From positions 1-44,138 of the forward strand of contig JAHEFF010000026.1 of the NCBI GenBank assembly GCA_024640315.1: 44,138 bases of DNA, read 5' to 3'. The notes below the pieces were generated by a model, which was not told the origin of the DNA, did not search any database, and saw nothing but the letters and a program-made list of their open reading frames with translations. The stretch's first letter is position 1; each line of letters opens with the position of its first letter. The translations under genes and the position numbers were made by a program. Origin of the DNA: Woeseiaceae bacterium. GTDB lineage: Bacteria; Pseudomonadota; Gammaproteobacteria; Steroidobacterales; Woeseiaceae. Positions 1-8,728 of this stretch are shown here, piece by piece.

Positions 1-1827
1 CTGAACTTCCCGGTTACCCATCCGTACGTGTCACAGGAAGCTGCCGATTTCGTCACCAGCCAGGGTCAGGATAACTTCTGGCTCCATCGCGCCTCCACCG
101 ACCTGCAGCCGGGCAACCAGTCCAGCGGCAAGGTCAACATGTTCCGTGGCGTGCTCGGTCTCCGTGGCGACTTCATGGCCGCCGATCGCGACTTCACGTG
201 GGACGTTTCCTACAATCGTGGTCGGTCCGACATGTCGACCACTGACCAGGATCTCGATAGCCGGCGGTTCTTCTATGCACTCGACGCGGTTAACACACCT
301 GACGGCATCCAGTGCCGCGTGGTCGCCGATCCCGCGAGTCGCCCCCTTCCGCCGTCCGATCCATTTGGTACGACATTGCCGTCGAACATCTGGGACGACT
401 GCGCTCCGTTGAACATCTTCGGTCAGGGCTTGGCGAGCCCCGAAGCGCTTGCCTACATCAATGTGCTGGAGTCGGCGACTTCCACGATCGACCAGGAAGT
501 TCTTGAAGCGAATTTTGGCACGTCGAACCTGTTCGAGCTTCCGGCCGGCGGTTTAGGTGTCAACCTTGGTATCTCGACTCGTACGGAATCGTCAGCATTC
601 GCACCCTCCGGGTTCACGCAGGGGCAGTATGGGCGTAATACCGCGCTGCAGCCGGTCTCCGGCCAGTTCACCTCGGATGAGATTTACGCCGAGTTCTATG
701 CGCCGCTTATTTCGCCAGACATGGACATTCCGTTGGTATCAGCCCTGGATGTCGAAGGTGCCTATCGCTACATTGATAACGACTTTGCGGGCACTGATGA
801 CGTCTGGACGATGGGTCTCAGGTACGCGCCGATCTCACAAGTCGAGCTTCGAGGCAATGTCACACGTTCCGTTCGAGCACCGGCAATCCAGGAACTGTTC
901 CTGCCGCAGTCGGGCACCGGTTCGTTTGCCGCCGATCCCTGTGACGCAACGCTTGTCGATAGCGGTCCGAACCCGGCCGCACGCCTGGCGAACTGTGAAG
1001 CGGGTGGCAGCGGCCTGCCGCCGATCGATACATCGACATTTGTATCGTCGGTACGCAACGCCTCGGTTCAGGGTACGACGGGTGGTAATACCGCCCTGTC
1101 GAACGAAACCGCGGATGCATGGACGGTGGGTTTCATTTTCCGTCCAGACTTCCTGGATGGACTGCAGTGGTCGATCGACTACATCGATTTCGATATAACC
1201 GAAGCGATCACCTCGTTTACGCTGACCCAGGTTATGAACGCCTGTTACGACGCGGATTCCTTCCCGAACCCCTTCTGCTCGCAGTTTTCGCGTCAGGCGA
1301 GCGGGCAGTTGCCGCCTACTAACGCGTTCAACGTCGGCTTCGTGAACGCCGGCCAGCGGACGTACAAGGCCTACGTATCGGAGGTCCTTTATGGATTCGA
1401 CGCGTTGGGTGGCGCATGGGACATCTTCGGTAGTCTGCAGCACATCACTGAGTCGACCCAGTCGCTTCTGGGCGCGACGACGGACTTCAAAGGTGAAATC
1501 AACAACGGTGCGCCGGAATGGCAAGCCAACGTTCGCGTACGTTATTCGCGCGATCAGTGGTCGACATTCCTGCAACCGCGCTTTATCGGCAAGGGAATCT
1601 GGGATAACGACGCCGCACCGGACCGCTACAGCATCCCGGGAGAGGGCAACGTGTGGATTTGGAACGGAGGTTTCCAATATCAATTCACGGATTCAATCAG
1701 CGCGCAGGTGAACATCAACAATATCCTGGACGAGTTGCCGTCTCCACATGTGATGGCGACAGGTAATGATGGTTTTTACGACAATGTCGGTCGTTTCTAT
1801 CGTCTGAGCCTGCAGATTAGTCTGTAA
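1..1827 (+). CDS. TonB-dependent outer-membrane receptor, 3' part
   Basis: The reading frame is open from base 1, so the true start lies left of the window; the GTG at 28 is only an internal codon. What remains (about 608 residues) is the beta-barrel part of a TonB-dependent receptor. Visible marks are the alternating aromatic and polar strands, the barrel phrase NVTRSVRAPAIQELFLP, a late stretch QVNINNILDELPSP and a C-terminal end FYRLSLQISL that finishes on a hydrophobic residue, as receptor barrels do. The plug domain and TonB box are outside the window. Such receptors import bulky substrates across the outer membrane using TonB energy. The large extracellular loops with paired cysteines resemble receptors of oligotrophic gammaproteobacteria. 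The substrate cannot be read from this fragment. A strong terminator follows. Confidence 0.9.
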   Translation: MNFPVTHPYVSQEAADFVTSQGQDNFWLHRASTDLQPGNQSSGKVNMFRGVLGLRGDFMAADRDFTWDVSYNRGRSDMSTTDQDLDSRRFFYALDAVNTPDGIQCRVVADPASRPLPPSDPFGTTLPSNIWDDCAPLNIFGQGLASPEALAYINVLESATSTIDQEVLEANFGTSNLFELPAGGLGVNLGISTRTESSAFAPSGFTQGQYGRNTALQPVSGQFTSDEIYAEFYAPLISPDMDIPLVSALDVEGAYRYIDNDFAGTDDVWTMGLRYAPISQVELRGNVTRSVRAPAIQELFLPQSGTGSFAADPCDATLVDSGPNPAARLANCEAGGSGLPPIDTSTFVSSVRNASVQGTTGGNTALSNETADAWTVGFIFRPDFLDGLQWSIDYIDFDITEAITSFTLTQVMNACYDADSFPNPFCSQFSRQASGQLPPTNAFNVGFVNAGQRTYKAYVSEVLYGFDALGGAWDIFGSLQHITESTQSLLGATTDFKGEINNGAPEWQANVRVRYSRDQWSTFLQPRFIGKGIWDNDAAPDRYSIPGEGNVWIWNGGFQYQFTDSISAQVNINNILDELPSPHVMATGNDGFYDNVGRFYRLSLQISL

Positions 1828-1869
1828 CGCCAAGCGACAATTCGGCTGCAATGGCCGAGACAAGACAAG

Positions 1870-1903
1870 CGGTGCCGGGCAAATGCCCGGCACCGTTTTT
1901 TTT
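1870..1903 (+). terminator. Rho-independent terminator
   Basis: An 11-bp perfect GC-rich stem (1870-1880 with 1885-1895) closes a 4-base loop AAAT and is followed by eight T residues (1896-1903). It sits 43 bases after the receptor stop and should end that transcript. Confidence 0.93.
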
Positions 1904-2045
1904 GGCGCCTGCCGCAACGTGGTTCACCTCGCCGCATGCAGGCGGGCGAGATTTTCGCTTGCGGAATATTGCAATGAAGTGGGAACATTGAGTGTCAGGT
2001 ACTGTCCAATGCCCAGCGTCGGTCGTGGTTGTAGGGGGTACGAAA

Positions 2046-2606
2046 ATGACCAGCAAGTTATCTGTTAATCCCGTTGCGGGCCGTGTGGCATGGTCGTTCG
2101 CGCTGCTTTTCTTGTGCATTAATACGTCGACAGCCGGCGGACAAAGTGGCGAAGGCAACGTTGTGGTTGGTCCGACAAAAAATACCAAATTGCAGGATGG
2201 CGTCAATGCGTTGAACGCAGGCAAGGCCGAAGACGGTATCGAGCTGACATTGGCCGGTCTGCGAGAAGCGCGCTCTCCGCGAGAGCGGCGCACAGGATTG
2301 TCGAATCTTTGTGCAGGCTACCTGATGCTCGAACAACTCGATCAGGCGCTCCAGCACTGCAACGACGCACTGGAGCTCAACGACAAGAACTGGCGCGTTT
2401 ACAACAATCGGGCGTTGATTTATGTACTGCAGCGCCGTTTTGATGACGCGGAAGCTGACCTTGCAAAGTGCGACGAGATACATCCAAGGTCCAGTGCAAC
2501 GAGGGTTGTCCGCCAAATGCTGTTGCACGCGAAAAACCCTGTCACGCCAGTAATCACCGTGGACGATCGCCGCGGCGCTGCGATCACCGGGCTGGACAAT
2601 GAATAA
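2046..2606 (+). CDS. Exported tetratricopeptide-repeat protein
   Basis: Predicted 186-residue protein. I chose the ATG at 2046 rather than an upstream one at 1992 because GGGGG lies just ahead of it and because it begins a signal-peptide-like stretch (basic start, then FALLFLCINTSTAGG). The mature part holds TPR-like helices: GVNALNAGKAEDGIELTLAGL, then a pair with the typical phrase NDKNWRVYNNRALIYVLQRR followed by FDDAEADLAKCDEI. TPR helices bind partner proteins; no enzyme motif is present. Its last 8 bases overlap the TonB-like gene, so the two are probably co-translated and may act together in the periplasm. The specific role is unknown. Confidence 0.8.
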   Translation: MTSKLSVNPVAGRVAWSFALLFLCINTSTAGGQSGEGNVVVGPTKNTKLQDGVNALNAGKAEDGIELTLAGLREARSPRERRTGLSNLCAGYLMLEQLDQALQHCNDALELNDKNWRVYNNRALIYVLQRRFDDAEADLAKCDEIHPRSSATRVVRQMLLHAKNPVTPVITVDDRRGAAITGLDNE

Positions 2607-3018
2607 GCCGGCATTATCGGTCCTGCTGCTCCTGATTGGCGGTGGTGCGCTTGCACAGGGCAAGGTCGCAACCATCGATACTGTTGATGGCCCCGAATCT
2701 CTTGCCGAAGCCGAGCGGAACCCGCTGCAAACAGTGATACCGGAGTATCCCCGACAAGCGTGGCTCGAGCAGATAGAGGGTGATGTTCAGGTTTGTTTTT
2801 TTGTTACACGCGGCGGCAGGCCGCGCAACATTGCCGTCCGCCACAGCGATAACAAAGTCTTTGAGCGGCCAGTTCGCGAAGCCGTCAAGATATCCTGGTT
2901 CGAAGCGATCCCGCGATCTGAGAAGGTACCGCAGCACCGGACTTGCAGGATGTTTCAGTTTCGACTCGAGTCTTTGGAGACAGACGAAACAGAGGACGGG
3001 AGCGGAGACACAAACTGA
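2599..3018 (+). CDS. Exported single-domain TonB C-terminal-like protein
   Basis: This 139-residue protein starts with a short signal peptide (SVLLLLIGGGALAQG). A TonB C-terminal fold follows at about residues 45-125: VIPEYPRQAWLEQIEGDVQ, a following beta strand CFFVTRGGRPRNIAV and a later WFEAIP. Unlike true TonB it has no proline-rich spacer and no obvious membrane anchor after cleavage, so it is a stand-alone periplasmic TonB-like domain rather than an energy transducer. Such short versions are often found beside TPR proteins and outer-membrane receptors, as here. It overlaps the TPR gene by 8 bases. A periplasmic scaffold or receptor-contact role is inference. Confidence 0.75.
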   Translation: MNKPALSVLLLLIGGGALAQGKVATIDTVDGPESLAEAERNPLQTVIPEYPRQAWLEQIEGDVQVCFFVTRGGRPRNIAVRHSDNKVFERPVREAVKISWFEAIPRSEKVPQHRTCRMFQFRLESLETDETEDGSGDTN

Positions 3019-3110
3019 TAGCCCGCAGGCACGTCGGCCGACTACAGGACGTGGCACTGTAGACGGCGGTTCGCTATCTTCACAGGTTCAGGATTTGCAC
3101 TGTTAGCACG

Positions 3111-3140
3111 AGATCCGCTTAAGACAGCGGGTCTTTTTTT
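3111..3140 (+). terminator. Rho-independent terminator
   Basis: A 9-bp stem (3111-3119 with 3126-3134, one G-T pair) with a 6-base loop runs into an uninterrupted T tract (3134-3140). It lies about 90 bases after the TonB-like gene and separates it from the DUF1538 operon. Confidence 0.8.
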
Positions 3141-3193
3141 GTTTCTGAGGATTACCACAGCTAAACTGGGTTCGAGAAACGGGCCGCACGTAC

Positions 3194-3928
3194 TTGAAAG
3201 CATCACTCCAAGCACTTTTCCGCGACGCAGTCGACAGTCTGCGAGATTTGCTACCTATCGTCGTCGTGATAGGCGTATTCCAGGTGTTCGTTATTCGGCA
3301 GCCGGTCGAGGGGCTTTGGACGCTGGTTACCGGCGGACTGTTGGTTGTCGCCGGCCTCGCGTTCTTCATCTTTGGCTTGCGTCTCGCATTGTTTCCAATT
3401 GGAGAAGGCCTGGCCCACTCGCTGGCCAGTAAAGGCAGTGTCTTTTGGCTCGTTGCGTTCGCCTTTGTTCTTGGATTTGGCACAACCGTCGCTGAGCCGG
3501 CATTGATTGCCGTTGCTGCTGAAGCGGCGTCCGTCGCCGCCTCTGCCGGTGTCATATCGAACAGCGAAGCTGCGATGAACGAATATGCTTTTGGCCTCCG
3601 CATGACCGTCGCGTTGGCCGTAGGCGTAGCGCTCGTCATTGGTGTGTTTCGGATCCTTGCCGGCTGGTCCTTACCCGCGCTGATCATCGGTGGTTATGTG
3701 CTGGTTGTTGTACTGACTACCGTGGCGCCTCCCGAGATCGTCGGCATTGCTTATGATTCCGGCGGTGTCACGACGTCGACAGTCACCGTGCCGCTGGTCA
3801 CTGCCCTGGGCGTGGGTCTCGCAAGCTCCCTGAAAGGACGGAATCCCATGCTCGATGGTTTCGGTCTGATCGCGTTCGCGTCGCTGACGCCGATCCTGTT
3901 TGTGCTGATTTATGGCATCTTCGTCTGA
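3194..3928 (+). CDS. DUF1538 family membrane protein, first of a tandem pair
   Basis: A 244-residue very hydrophobic protein with roughly six or seven membrane segments. The start is a TTG at 3194, the only candidate that leaves the N-terminal helix complete. Signature stretches shared with the next gene are [19 protein letters not shown] and [20 protein letters not shown], which identify the DUF1538 family of predicted permeases. The conserved [11 protein letters not shown] loop between helices resembles a re-entrant substrate or ion pathway, but no substrate is established. The stop codon overlaps the next start (TGATG), so the two copies are translationally coupled and probably form a heterodimer or pseudo-symmetric channel. 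P-II and CBS proteins downstream suggest gating by nucleotides or metabolites. Confidence 0.85.
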   Translation: MKASLQALFRDAVDSLRDLLPIVVVIGVFQVFVIRQPVEGLWTLVTGGLLVVAGLAFFIFGLRLALFPIGEGLAHSLASKGSVFWLVAFAFVLGFGTTVAEPALIAVAAEAASVAASAGVISNSEAAMNEYAFGLRMTVALAVGVALVIGVFRILAGWSLPALIIGGYVLVVVLTTVAPPEIVGIAYDSGGVTTSTVTVPLVTALGVGLASSLKGRNPMLDGFGLIAFASLTPILFVLIYGIFV

Positions 3929-4719
3929 TGGAAGTCGTCGTCGACATTCTGAAGTTTATTGGCGGCAGCGCATTGGATGTCCTGCCGATTGCGGTTTTTC
4001 TTTTCGTTTTTCAATGGCTTGTTATTGGCGGCAGAATGCCGAACGGCAAGCAGATCATCGTCGGTTTCGTATTTGTCGTGGTAGGGCTTGGCTTGTTCCT
4101 CGTCGGCCTCGAGCAGACTCTGTTCCCTCTGGGTCGACTGATGGCAGGACAGCTAACCGACCCGCAGTTCTTATTCGAGTCAGTTGGCCGGGTCGCCACC
4201 GAACTCACCTGGCAGGACTTCTACTGGGTCTACCTCTTTGCCGGCGCGATCGGCTTCAGTACAACGATGGCGGAGCCGTCACTGATCGCGGTTTCAATGA
4301 AGGCAAACAGTGTATCCGGTGGCGCGATTGGCGTAGTTGGATTGCGTGTCGCTGTGGCAATCGGCGTAGGTGTTGGCGTAAGCCTGGGTTGTTATCGAAT
4401 CATTACCGGCCTGCCATTACACTACTTCATTGCGACCGGATATTTGGTCGTCATTGTGCAAACCATGATGGCACCGAAACTCATCGTCCCGCTGGCCTAC
4501 GACTCAGGCGGAGTAACTACCTCGACCGTTACGGTGCCGCTGGTTACGGCACTGGGGCTGGGTCTTGCCGAGGCCGTGCCGGGGCGCAGCGCACTACTGG
4601 ATGGATTTGGCCTGGTGGCCTTTGCGAGCCTGTTTCCCATTATTGCGGTGCTCGCATACGGTCAGCTAGCGGTTTTAAAAGAGCGAAACACAAAACGGGA
4701 AGAAGACAATGCACTTTAA
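3928..4719 (+). CDS. DUF1538 family membrane protein, second of a tandem pair
   Basis: A 263-residue membrane protein homologous to the preceding gene. It has the same AEPSLIAVSMKAN and [20 protein letters not shown] blocks and a similar helix pattern, so the pair arose by duplication. Its start ATG shares one base with the upstream stop. It ends with a charged cytoplasmic tail (LKERNTKREEDNAL) and overlaps the P-II-like gene by 11 bases. Tight packing with two regulator genes suggests one membrane complex with its own sensors. The transported species is unknown. Confidence 0.85.
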   Translation: MEVVVDILKFIGGSALDVLPIAVFLFVFQWLVIGGRMPNGKQIIVGFVFVVVGLGLFLVGLEQTLFPLGRLMAGQLTDPQFLFESVGRVATELTWQDFYWVYLFAGAIGFSTTMAEPSLIAVSMKANSVSGGAIGVVGLRVAVAIGVGVGVSLGCYRIITGLPLHYFIATGYLVVIVQTMMAPKLIVPLAYDSGGVTTSTVTVPLVTALGLGLAEAVPGRSALLDGFGLVAFASLFPIIAVLAYGQLAVLKERNTKREEDNAL

Positions 4720-5059
4720 ACTGATCATTGCTTTCGTCGAAGACAGTAAAACAGAAGCCATCATGGACGCCGCCCGGGATGCAGGCGCGACGGGATGCAC
4801 CATTATCAACAACGCGCGCGGCGAGGGTATTAAGGAGAGCAAGACCTTTTTCGGCCTCACGCTTGCGACCCAGCGAGATGTATTGCTCTTGCTCGTTGAG
4901 CAGCATTTAAGCCGGCACATTCTCGAGCACATTGCCGAAGTCGGCGAGTTTGACGAGAAGCCCGGCACTGGGATTGCCGTCTTGATTGATGTCGAGGATG
5001 CGGTCGGTATCATGCATCAGGCGCAGGAACTTGGAGAATTAGTGGAGGAAAACCTATGA
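4709..5059 (+). CDS. P-II family signalling protein
   Basis: A 116-residue protein with the ferredoxin-like P-II fold: a first strand KLIIAFVEDSKTEAIMDAAR, a central GATGCTIINNARGEG segment where the T-loop begins, and a late EKPGTGIAVLIDVEDAVG that matches the P-II C-terminal region. The canonical uridylylated Tyr motif of GlnB/GlnK is absent (the loop reads GIKESKTFFGL), so this is a specialised P-II-like protein rather than the global nitrogen regulator. P-II-like trimers bind nucleotides and block or open partner transporters. The partner here is most likely the DUF1538 pair, by gene overlap. The gene also overlaps the CBS gene by 4 bases. Confidence 0.8.
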   Translation: MHFKLIIAFVEDSKTEAIMDAARDAGATGCTIINNARGEGIKESKTFFGLTLATQRDVLLLLVEQHLSRHILEHIAEVGEFDEKPGTGIAVLIDVEDAVGIMHQAQELGELVEENL

Positions 5060-5460
5060 GGATTCCAAACTGGGGGCCCGTTAGCAGTTGCATGCGAAAG
5101 GACGTGACCGAAATCGATGGCCGAATGGATGTGATGTCGGCACTAAAATTGATGAAGGAGGTCGGCGACACCAGTCTGATCGTAAAGCGTCGGGATGAGA
5201 ACGACGAGTTCGGGATGCTGCTGTTTTCGGACATTGCCAAGAAAGTGATTGCGCAGAACCGGGCGCCGGAAAGGGTGAGTGTTTACGAAATCATGGCCAA
5301 GCCCTGCCTGACCGTAAGGCCGAACATGGAGATTCGTTATTGCGCGAGACTCTTCGAGAATTTCGGTATCAGTCATGCGCCGGTAGTCGAAGGCGACAAG
5401 ATCGTTGGAACGGTTAGCTACTATCGGCTGGTGTTACACGGCCTGCCGGATCTCGAATGA
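5056..5460 (+). CDS. CBS-domain pair protein
   Basis: A 134-residue protein made of two CBS domains and little else. The first runs from about residue 8 (VSSCMRKDVTEIDGRMDV) to about 65, and the second from about 75 (VYEIMAKPCLTVRPNMEIRY) to the end (HAPVVEGDKIVGTVSYYRLV). CBS pairs bind adenine nucleotides and report energy charge. The start overlaps the P-II-like stop (ATGA). With the DUF1538 and P-II genes it forms a four-gene operon in which two small sensors accompany one predicted transporter. It converges on the metallo-beta-lactamase gene with a gap of one base. Confidence 0.85.
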   Translation: MRIPNWGPVSSCMRKDVTEIDGRMDVMSALKLMKEVGDTSLIVKRRDENDEFGMLLFSDIAKKVIAQNRAPERVSVYEIMAKPCLTVRPNMEIRYCARLFENFGISHAPVVEGDKIVGTVSYYRLVLHGLPDLE

Positions 5461-5461
5461 G

Positions 5462-6406
5462 TCAGTCGTCTACGCCAATGCATAACAGGTCTTCGGCCGT
5501 CACTACCTCGCCGTCATAGTGTTTCCGGACGAGTGCGACATTGGCATCGAAGTCTCTGAGGCTCCTCGCCATGAAGTGGCTCAGGACCAGCATGCCGGCA
5601 TTTGATGCCGCCGCGATCTGGCCGATGCGACTTGGCGGCGCATGCAGATTGCGCCCGTCGCCGGCAATATTCTCCGGAACGACCATGTGCATAACGAGAA
5701 CGTCTGCGTCACGTGCAAACTCGATGAATTCATCGTCGTTGCCGTTCTGATCGCTGGCGAATACCAGCTCCTTGTTTCCGACCCGGACCCGATATGCAAT
5801 GGCGGGAACGATGCCATGCGGTACGCCAGTCGCTGTAATTTGAATTGGAGCATCGCTATCGCCGGATACGGGAATGGATTCGCGGCTCCCTGGGTCCACA
5901 GTAAGGGCTTCGAGTAGAACGAGACCGCCGCTTCCATCGAGGTATCCGGACAAATAACCATAGGCCCCATCTTGACCTATTGTGCTCTCCAGGTAATCGG
6001 GAAGCCCGGGGAACGGTCCGCCGCCGTTCGGTCCGCTGATGCCCAGTGCTCTTTTCCTGGCGGAGAAATTGCCCGATTTCAACAGTGCGACCAGGTCGGC
6101 TGAGTGATCCGTGTGAAAGTGACTGATCGCAATATGATCCAGCTCTGCGAAATCGGCGCCAGCTTCGCCGAAACGCAGGAATGCGCCGCCGCCAGCGTCG
6201 ATCAGGACTTTGGATCGGCCGTCGACCCATACGACATAGGCTGATGAGGCCCTGCCGTCATCCGCAATTGGGCCGCCTGAGCCCAGAATCTGCAATGATA
6301 TGCCGGCGGATTCGTCACACCGGTCCGCGGCCCCGGCACATGCGCTTAGCGCGAACAGGGCGCCGCAAAGAATTTTTGTGAGTAGTTTCCCGATTCGAGC
6401 CGCCAT
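5462..6406 (-). CDS. Metallo-beta-lactamase-fold lipoprotein
   Basis: Predicted 314-residue protein. I start it at the ATG ending at 6406 because that start overlaps the rhodanese stop (TGATG) and opens a lipoprotein signal with lipobox LSAC (Cys23). The metal-binding motif HFHTDH (residues 96-101), further histidines (VPHGI, VLSHF) and SDQNG match the RNase Z / arylsulfatase-like branch of the metallo-beta-lactamase fold. It lacks the usual persulfide-dioxygenase phrasing. As an envelope lipoprotein in an operon with rhodanese and sulfite dehydrogenase it may hydrolyse a sulfur ester or thioester, but this is inference. It is the last gene of the minus-strand sulfur operon. Confidence 0.8.
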   Translation of the reverse strand: MAARIGKLLTKILCGALFALSACAGAADRCDESAGISLQILGSGGPIADDGRASSAYVVWVDGRSKVLIDAGGGAFLRFGEAGADFAELDHIAISHFHTDHSADLVALLKSGNFSARKRALGISGPNGGGPFPGLPDYLESTIGQDGAYGYLSGYLDGSGGLVLLEALTVDPGSRESIPVSGDSDAPIQITATGVPHGIVPAIAYRVRVGNKELVFASDQNGNDDEFIEFARDADVLVMHMVVPENIAGDGRNLHAPPSRIGQIAAASNAGMLVLSHFMARSLRDFDANVALVRKHYDGEVVTAEDLLCIGVDD

Positions 6407-6795
6407 CAGACCGGAAATTCGAGCGGCAAATGAGCTGCCGCCCAGGCGACGAGGCCGCCCGACATGGAACTCACCTTTTTGTATCCCATGGCCTCCACGC
6501 ACTGAGCTGCCAGGGCGGATCGGCCACCGGTGCCACAGTAAAGGACAATTGACTGATCCGCATTGTCCAGGTTCTGGTTGGATTTGGCAGTATCGACCAG
6601 TTTGTGGATCTCGAATTCGAGCATGCCCCGGGGCAGGTGCACCGCACCTGGAATATGTGCCTTTTGATATTCAGCGGGCTCGCGAATATCGATCAACAGG
6701 GTGTCGGAGTTCAGGCACTGTTCGACTTCGGTAACCGAACACTCAGTAATGGTCGCTTTGGCGACAGCAACCAGGTCAGCAGGAGAAACAAGCAT
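6406..6795 (-). CDS. Rhodanese-like sulfurtransferase
   Basis: A 129-residue single-domain rhodanese. It has the DIREPAEYQKAHIPGAVHLP block (residues 36-55) and the active-site loop YCGTGGRSALAA with nucleophile Cys87. The 7-residue loop fits sulfur rather than phosphate chemistry. No signal peptide is seen, so it is cytoplasmic. Rhodaneses take sulfane sulfur as a protein persulfide and hand it to TusA; in many sulfur oxidisers rhodanese, tusA and dsrE2 are co-encoded, and all three are present on this strand. It lies between cytochrome c and the metallo-beta-lactamase gene. Confidence 0.9.
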   Translation of the reverse strand: MLVSPADLVAVAKATITECSVTEVEQCLNSDTLLIDIREPAEYQKAHIPGAVHLPRGMLEFEIHKLVDTAKSNQNLDNADQSIVLYCGTGGRSALAAQCVEAMGYKKVSSMSGGLVAWAAAHLPLEFPV

Positions 6796-6818
6796 GGTAA
6801 CGCTCCCCGTTATGAAGG

Positions 6819-7202
6819 TTATTCGGGCGCCGGAGTCGTCTCTGGCGCGTAAGGGTTGGGCGGCATCAGATCGGGAGGGATTGCAGCGCGCCGTCGGTCT
6901 TCGGAGGGTGGATAGTTCTCTGCCAGGTATGTCACGATTTTTTCTTCGACAGCGGGCTCAAATTGCCACAAATTCTGCTTTTTCTGCATCCAGCGGATCA
7001 TGGCCAGCCATTGGGCTGCCGTGCCACTTTGCTGGGTAATGAGTTTCGCTGAATGGCAGGCAATGCAGTTAGCGCGTACAAGTTCCCAGTCACCAGTCTT
7101 CCTGAAACCGGTGAATTCGTCGATCTCGGAATCTTGCGCGGGAGCGGCCGACGCGAACAACACAGACGCGGAAACCGCCAGCAGATATCGGCGGCGGGAC
7201 AT
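6819..7202 (-). CDS. Monoheme cytochrome c, sulfite dehydrogenase partner (SorB-like)
   Basis: Predicted 127-residue protein. The ATG ending at 7202 overlaps the stop of the sulfite dehydrogenase gene (TGATG) and begins a clear signal peptide (RRRYLLAVSASVLFASAAPAQ), so the longer open frame upstream is not used. One heme-binding site CIACH is at residues 46-50, with a possible Met ligand in MIRWMQ. A C-terminal proline-rich tail follows. Its place directly after a SoxC/SorA-type molybdenum enzyme indicates that it accepts electrons from sulfite oxidation in the periplasm, as SorB does. The diheme SoxD typical of Sox clusters is not present. Confidence 0.85.
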   Translation of the reverse strand: MSRRRYLLAVSASVLFASAAPAQDSEIDEFTGFRKTGDWELVRANCIACHSAKLITQQSGTAAQWLAMIRWMQKKQNLWQFEPAVEEKIVTYLAENYPPSEDRRRAAIPPDLMPPNPYAPETTPAPE

Positions 7203-8548
7203 CAGGCGACCTGCACCGCGATGCGGTGGCAGGCGTTGTTCAGATATCCTTTGGGATTCCATCCTGGCAGCACCATAGGTTGCGATCGCCCGGCGCTGTC
7301 GGTTGCTCTCGCCCATATTTCGTAATAGCCGGCCTCCGGGAATTCGATCTCCGCCTTCCAGTGTTGCCAGGCGAAGCGATTCGCCGGGGCTTCGAGACCG
7401 GCTTTTTGCCAGGTCGAGCCAAAGTCGATGGAGACGTAGACGTCAGTCACGTCGAGGTCGCCCGCCCAGGCGTGGCCACGGATAGCGAGATGCTGTCCGG
7501 CGGCGTGCTGAATTCCCGACCGGGGGAAAGTGATCAGTGACTTGACCGGCATTGACTCGATGATGCACATCTCGTCATCCGGCACGACGCTGCCTGGTGC
7601 GACCGGCTTGCAGGGCACCCGATACGACGTGCCAGTCATCTTCGGTCCGTCGTGAATCTGATTCCTGACGACGATCTTGTTCAGCCATTTTCCTGCCACT
7701 GAACCTGGCCACCCGGCGCACACCAGGCGCAACGGATAGCCATTCATGTGAGGTATGTCCTCACCATTCATGGCCCAGGCAATGAGGGTCTCGTCTTCCA
7801 GCGCCTTATAAACAGGTATTCCGCGGGAGATCGGTACTTTCGTTGGGTCGCCGCTAAGATGGACATCCGCGCCATAGTAGGCCACGTAGACCGCATCGCT
7901 CTTGATGCCGATGACGTCGAGCACGTCCTTCAGGCGAACGCCGGTCCACTCCGGACATCCGATCGCACCGACAGACCACTGATTGCCCGATGCGGGAGGG
8001 ACGAATTCATTGCGCCCGTTGCCCCCACATTCGAGCTGCAGCTGATAGGTGTATTGCTTGAACCGTTCTTTGAGTTCTGCAACGGTAAACGACATTGTCT
8101 GTTCAACGGACTCGCCGCCGAATTCGAGCGTCCATTGATCCGGGTCGATATTTGCGATGGCGGGCGGAGTTCCGTTGTTGCGAACGAACAGGTGCTTCGC
8201 CGGTGTCACCCTGTCATCGAGAAGATGCGCTGGCGTTTCAGCGTTAACCGGTCGGTCATTGAGAACAATGAGACCTTCTTTCCCGGGAATCCGGAAACCC
8301 TGATCTGACTGGGCCAGCGCTGCTGGTATCAGGCCACCGGGCATCAGGTGGGCGAGCGGAATAGACGCGCCGACCGCTGCAGACATCGCAGCCAAACCAC
8401 TTCCTTTAATGAATCCGCGCCTCGTTACGGGATCGCTTTTGCGGCCCCAGACGAGATCATCGGCCTCGATTGGGTCAGTTGCATAAAGTTTGTGGATTCC
8501 ACGTTCTTTGTCTGACACTGAATTGCTCCGGTTCACGTTTTCCCTCAA
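7202..8548 (-). CDS. Molybdenum sulfite dehydrogenase, SoxC/SorA type
   Basis: A 448-residue molybdopterin oxidoreductase of the sulfite oxidase family. The N-terminus carries a long leader before a twin-arginine signal (RRGFIKG, residues 43-49), the arrangement seen in SoxC. The molybdenum-binding cysteine is Cys174 in ECGGNGRNEF, followed by GCPEWTGVRLKDVL, a hallmark of the SoxC branch. The C-terminal part is the dimerisation domain, with VYVSIDFGSTWQ and a final GYLNNACHRI. It is folded in the cytoplasm and exported by Tat, then oxidises sulfite, or protein-bound sulfane sulfur, in the periplasm. Electrons would pass to the adjacent cytochrome c. No SoxXYZAB genes are in the window, so a sulfite dehydrogenase role is more likely than a Sox role. 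Confidence 0.87.
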   Translation of the reverse strand: MRENVNRSNSVSDKERGIHKLYATDPIEADDLVWGRKSDPVTRRGFIKGSGLAAMSAAVGASIPLAHLMPGGLIPAALAQSDQGFRIPGKEGLIVLNDRPVNAETPAHLLDDRVTPAKHLFVRNNGTPPAIANIDPDQWTLEFGGESVEQTMSFTVAELKERFKQYTYQLQLECGGNGRNEFVPPASGNQWSVGAIGCPEWTGVRLKDVLDVIGIKSDAVYVAYYGADVHLSGDPTKVPISRGIPVYKALEDETLIAWAMNGEDIPHMNGYPLRLVCAGWPGSVAGKWLNKIVVRNQIHDGPKMTGTSYRVPCKPVAPGSVVPDDEMCIIESMPVKSLITFPRSGIQHAAGQHLAIRGHAWAGDLDVTDVYVSIDFGSTWQKAGLEAPANRFAWQHWKAEIEFPEAGYYEIWARATDSAGRSQPMVLPGWNPKGYLNNACHRIAVQVA

Positions 8549-8686
8549 TACAGAGGCGTCATCAAAGTACTGCTCACATCACCGACAAGAGCGGCAGGAA
8601 ACGGGTCGACAGTCAGCGGTTTCAGGCTGACGTTTATCAGTGGATTGATCGTCAGCACGGCAGGGTATGGCAGGTTAGCGAAATGA

Positions 8687-8712
8687 GGCGCTGAGAGTTT
8701 AATCCCAGCGCC
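8687..8712 (-). terminator. Possible weak hairpin after tusA
   Basis: A 7-bp perfect stem (8687-8693 with 8706-8712) around a 12-base loop lies just beyond the tusA stop on the minus strand. There is no T run on that strand, so it is at best an attenuator. The rest of the 180-base gap up to the sulfite dehydrogenase start shows no gene. Confidence 0.25.
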
Positions 8713-8728
8713 CGTTGTATTTTCGAAA

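Noticed and set aside
835..1683. 282-codon minus-strand frame inside the first receptor
   Set aside because: Antisense shadow of the barrel-coding frame in GC-rich DNA.
3019..3140. Possible small RNA before the terminator
   Set aside because: No promoter or conserved fold could be recognised beyond the terminator hairpin itself.
7202..8548. SoxC of a complete Sox system
   Set aside because: The partner is a monoheme cytochrome rather than SoxD and no soxXYZAB genes are in the window, although they could lie elsewhere.
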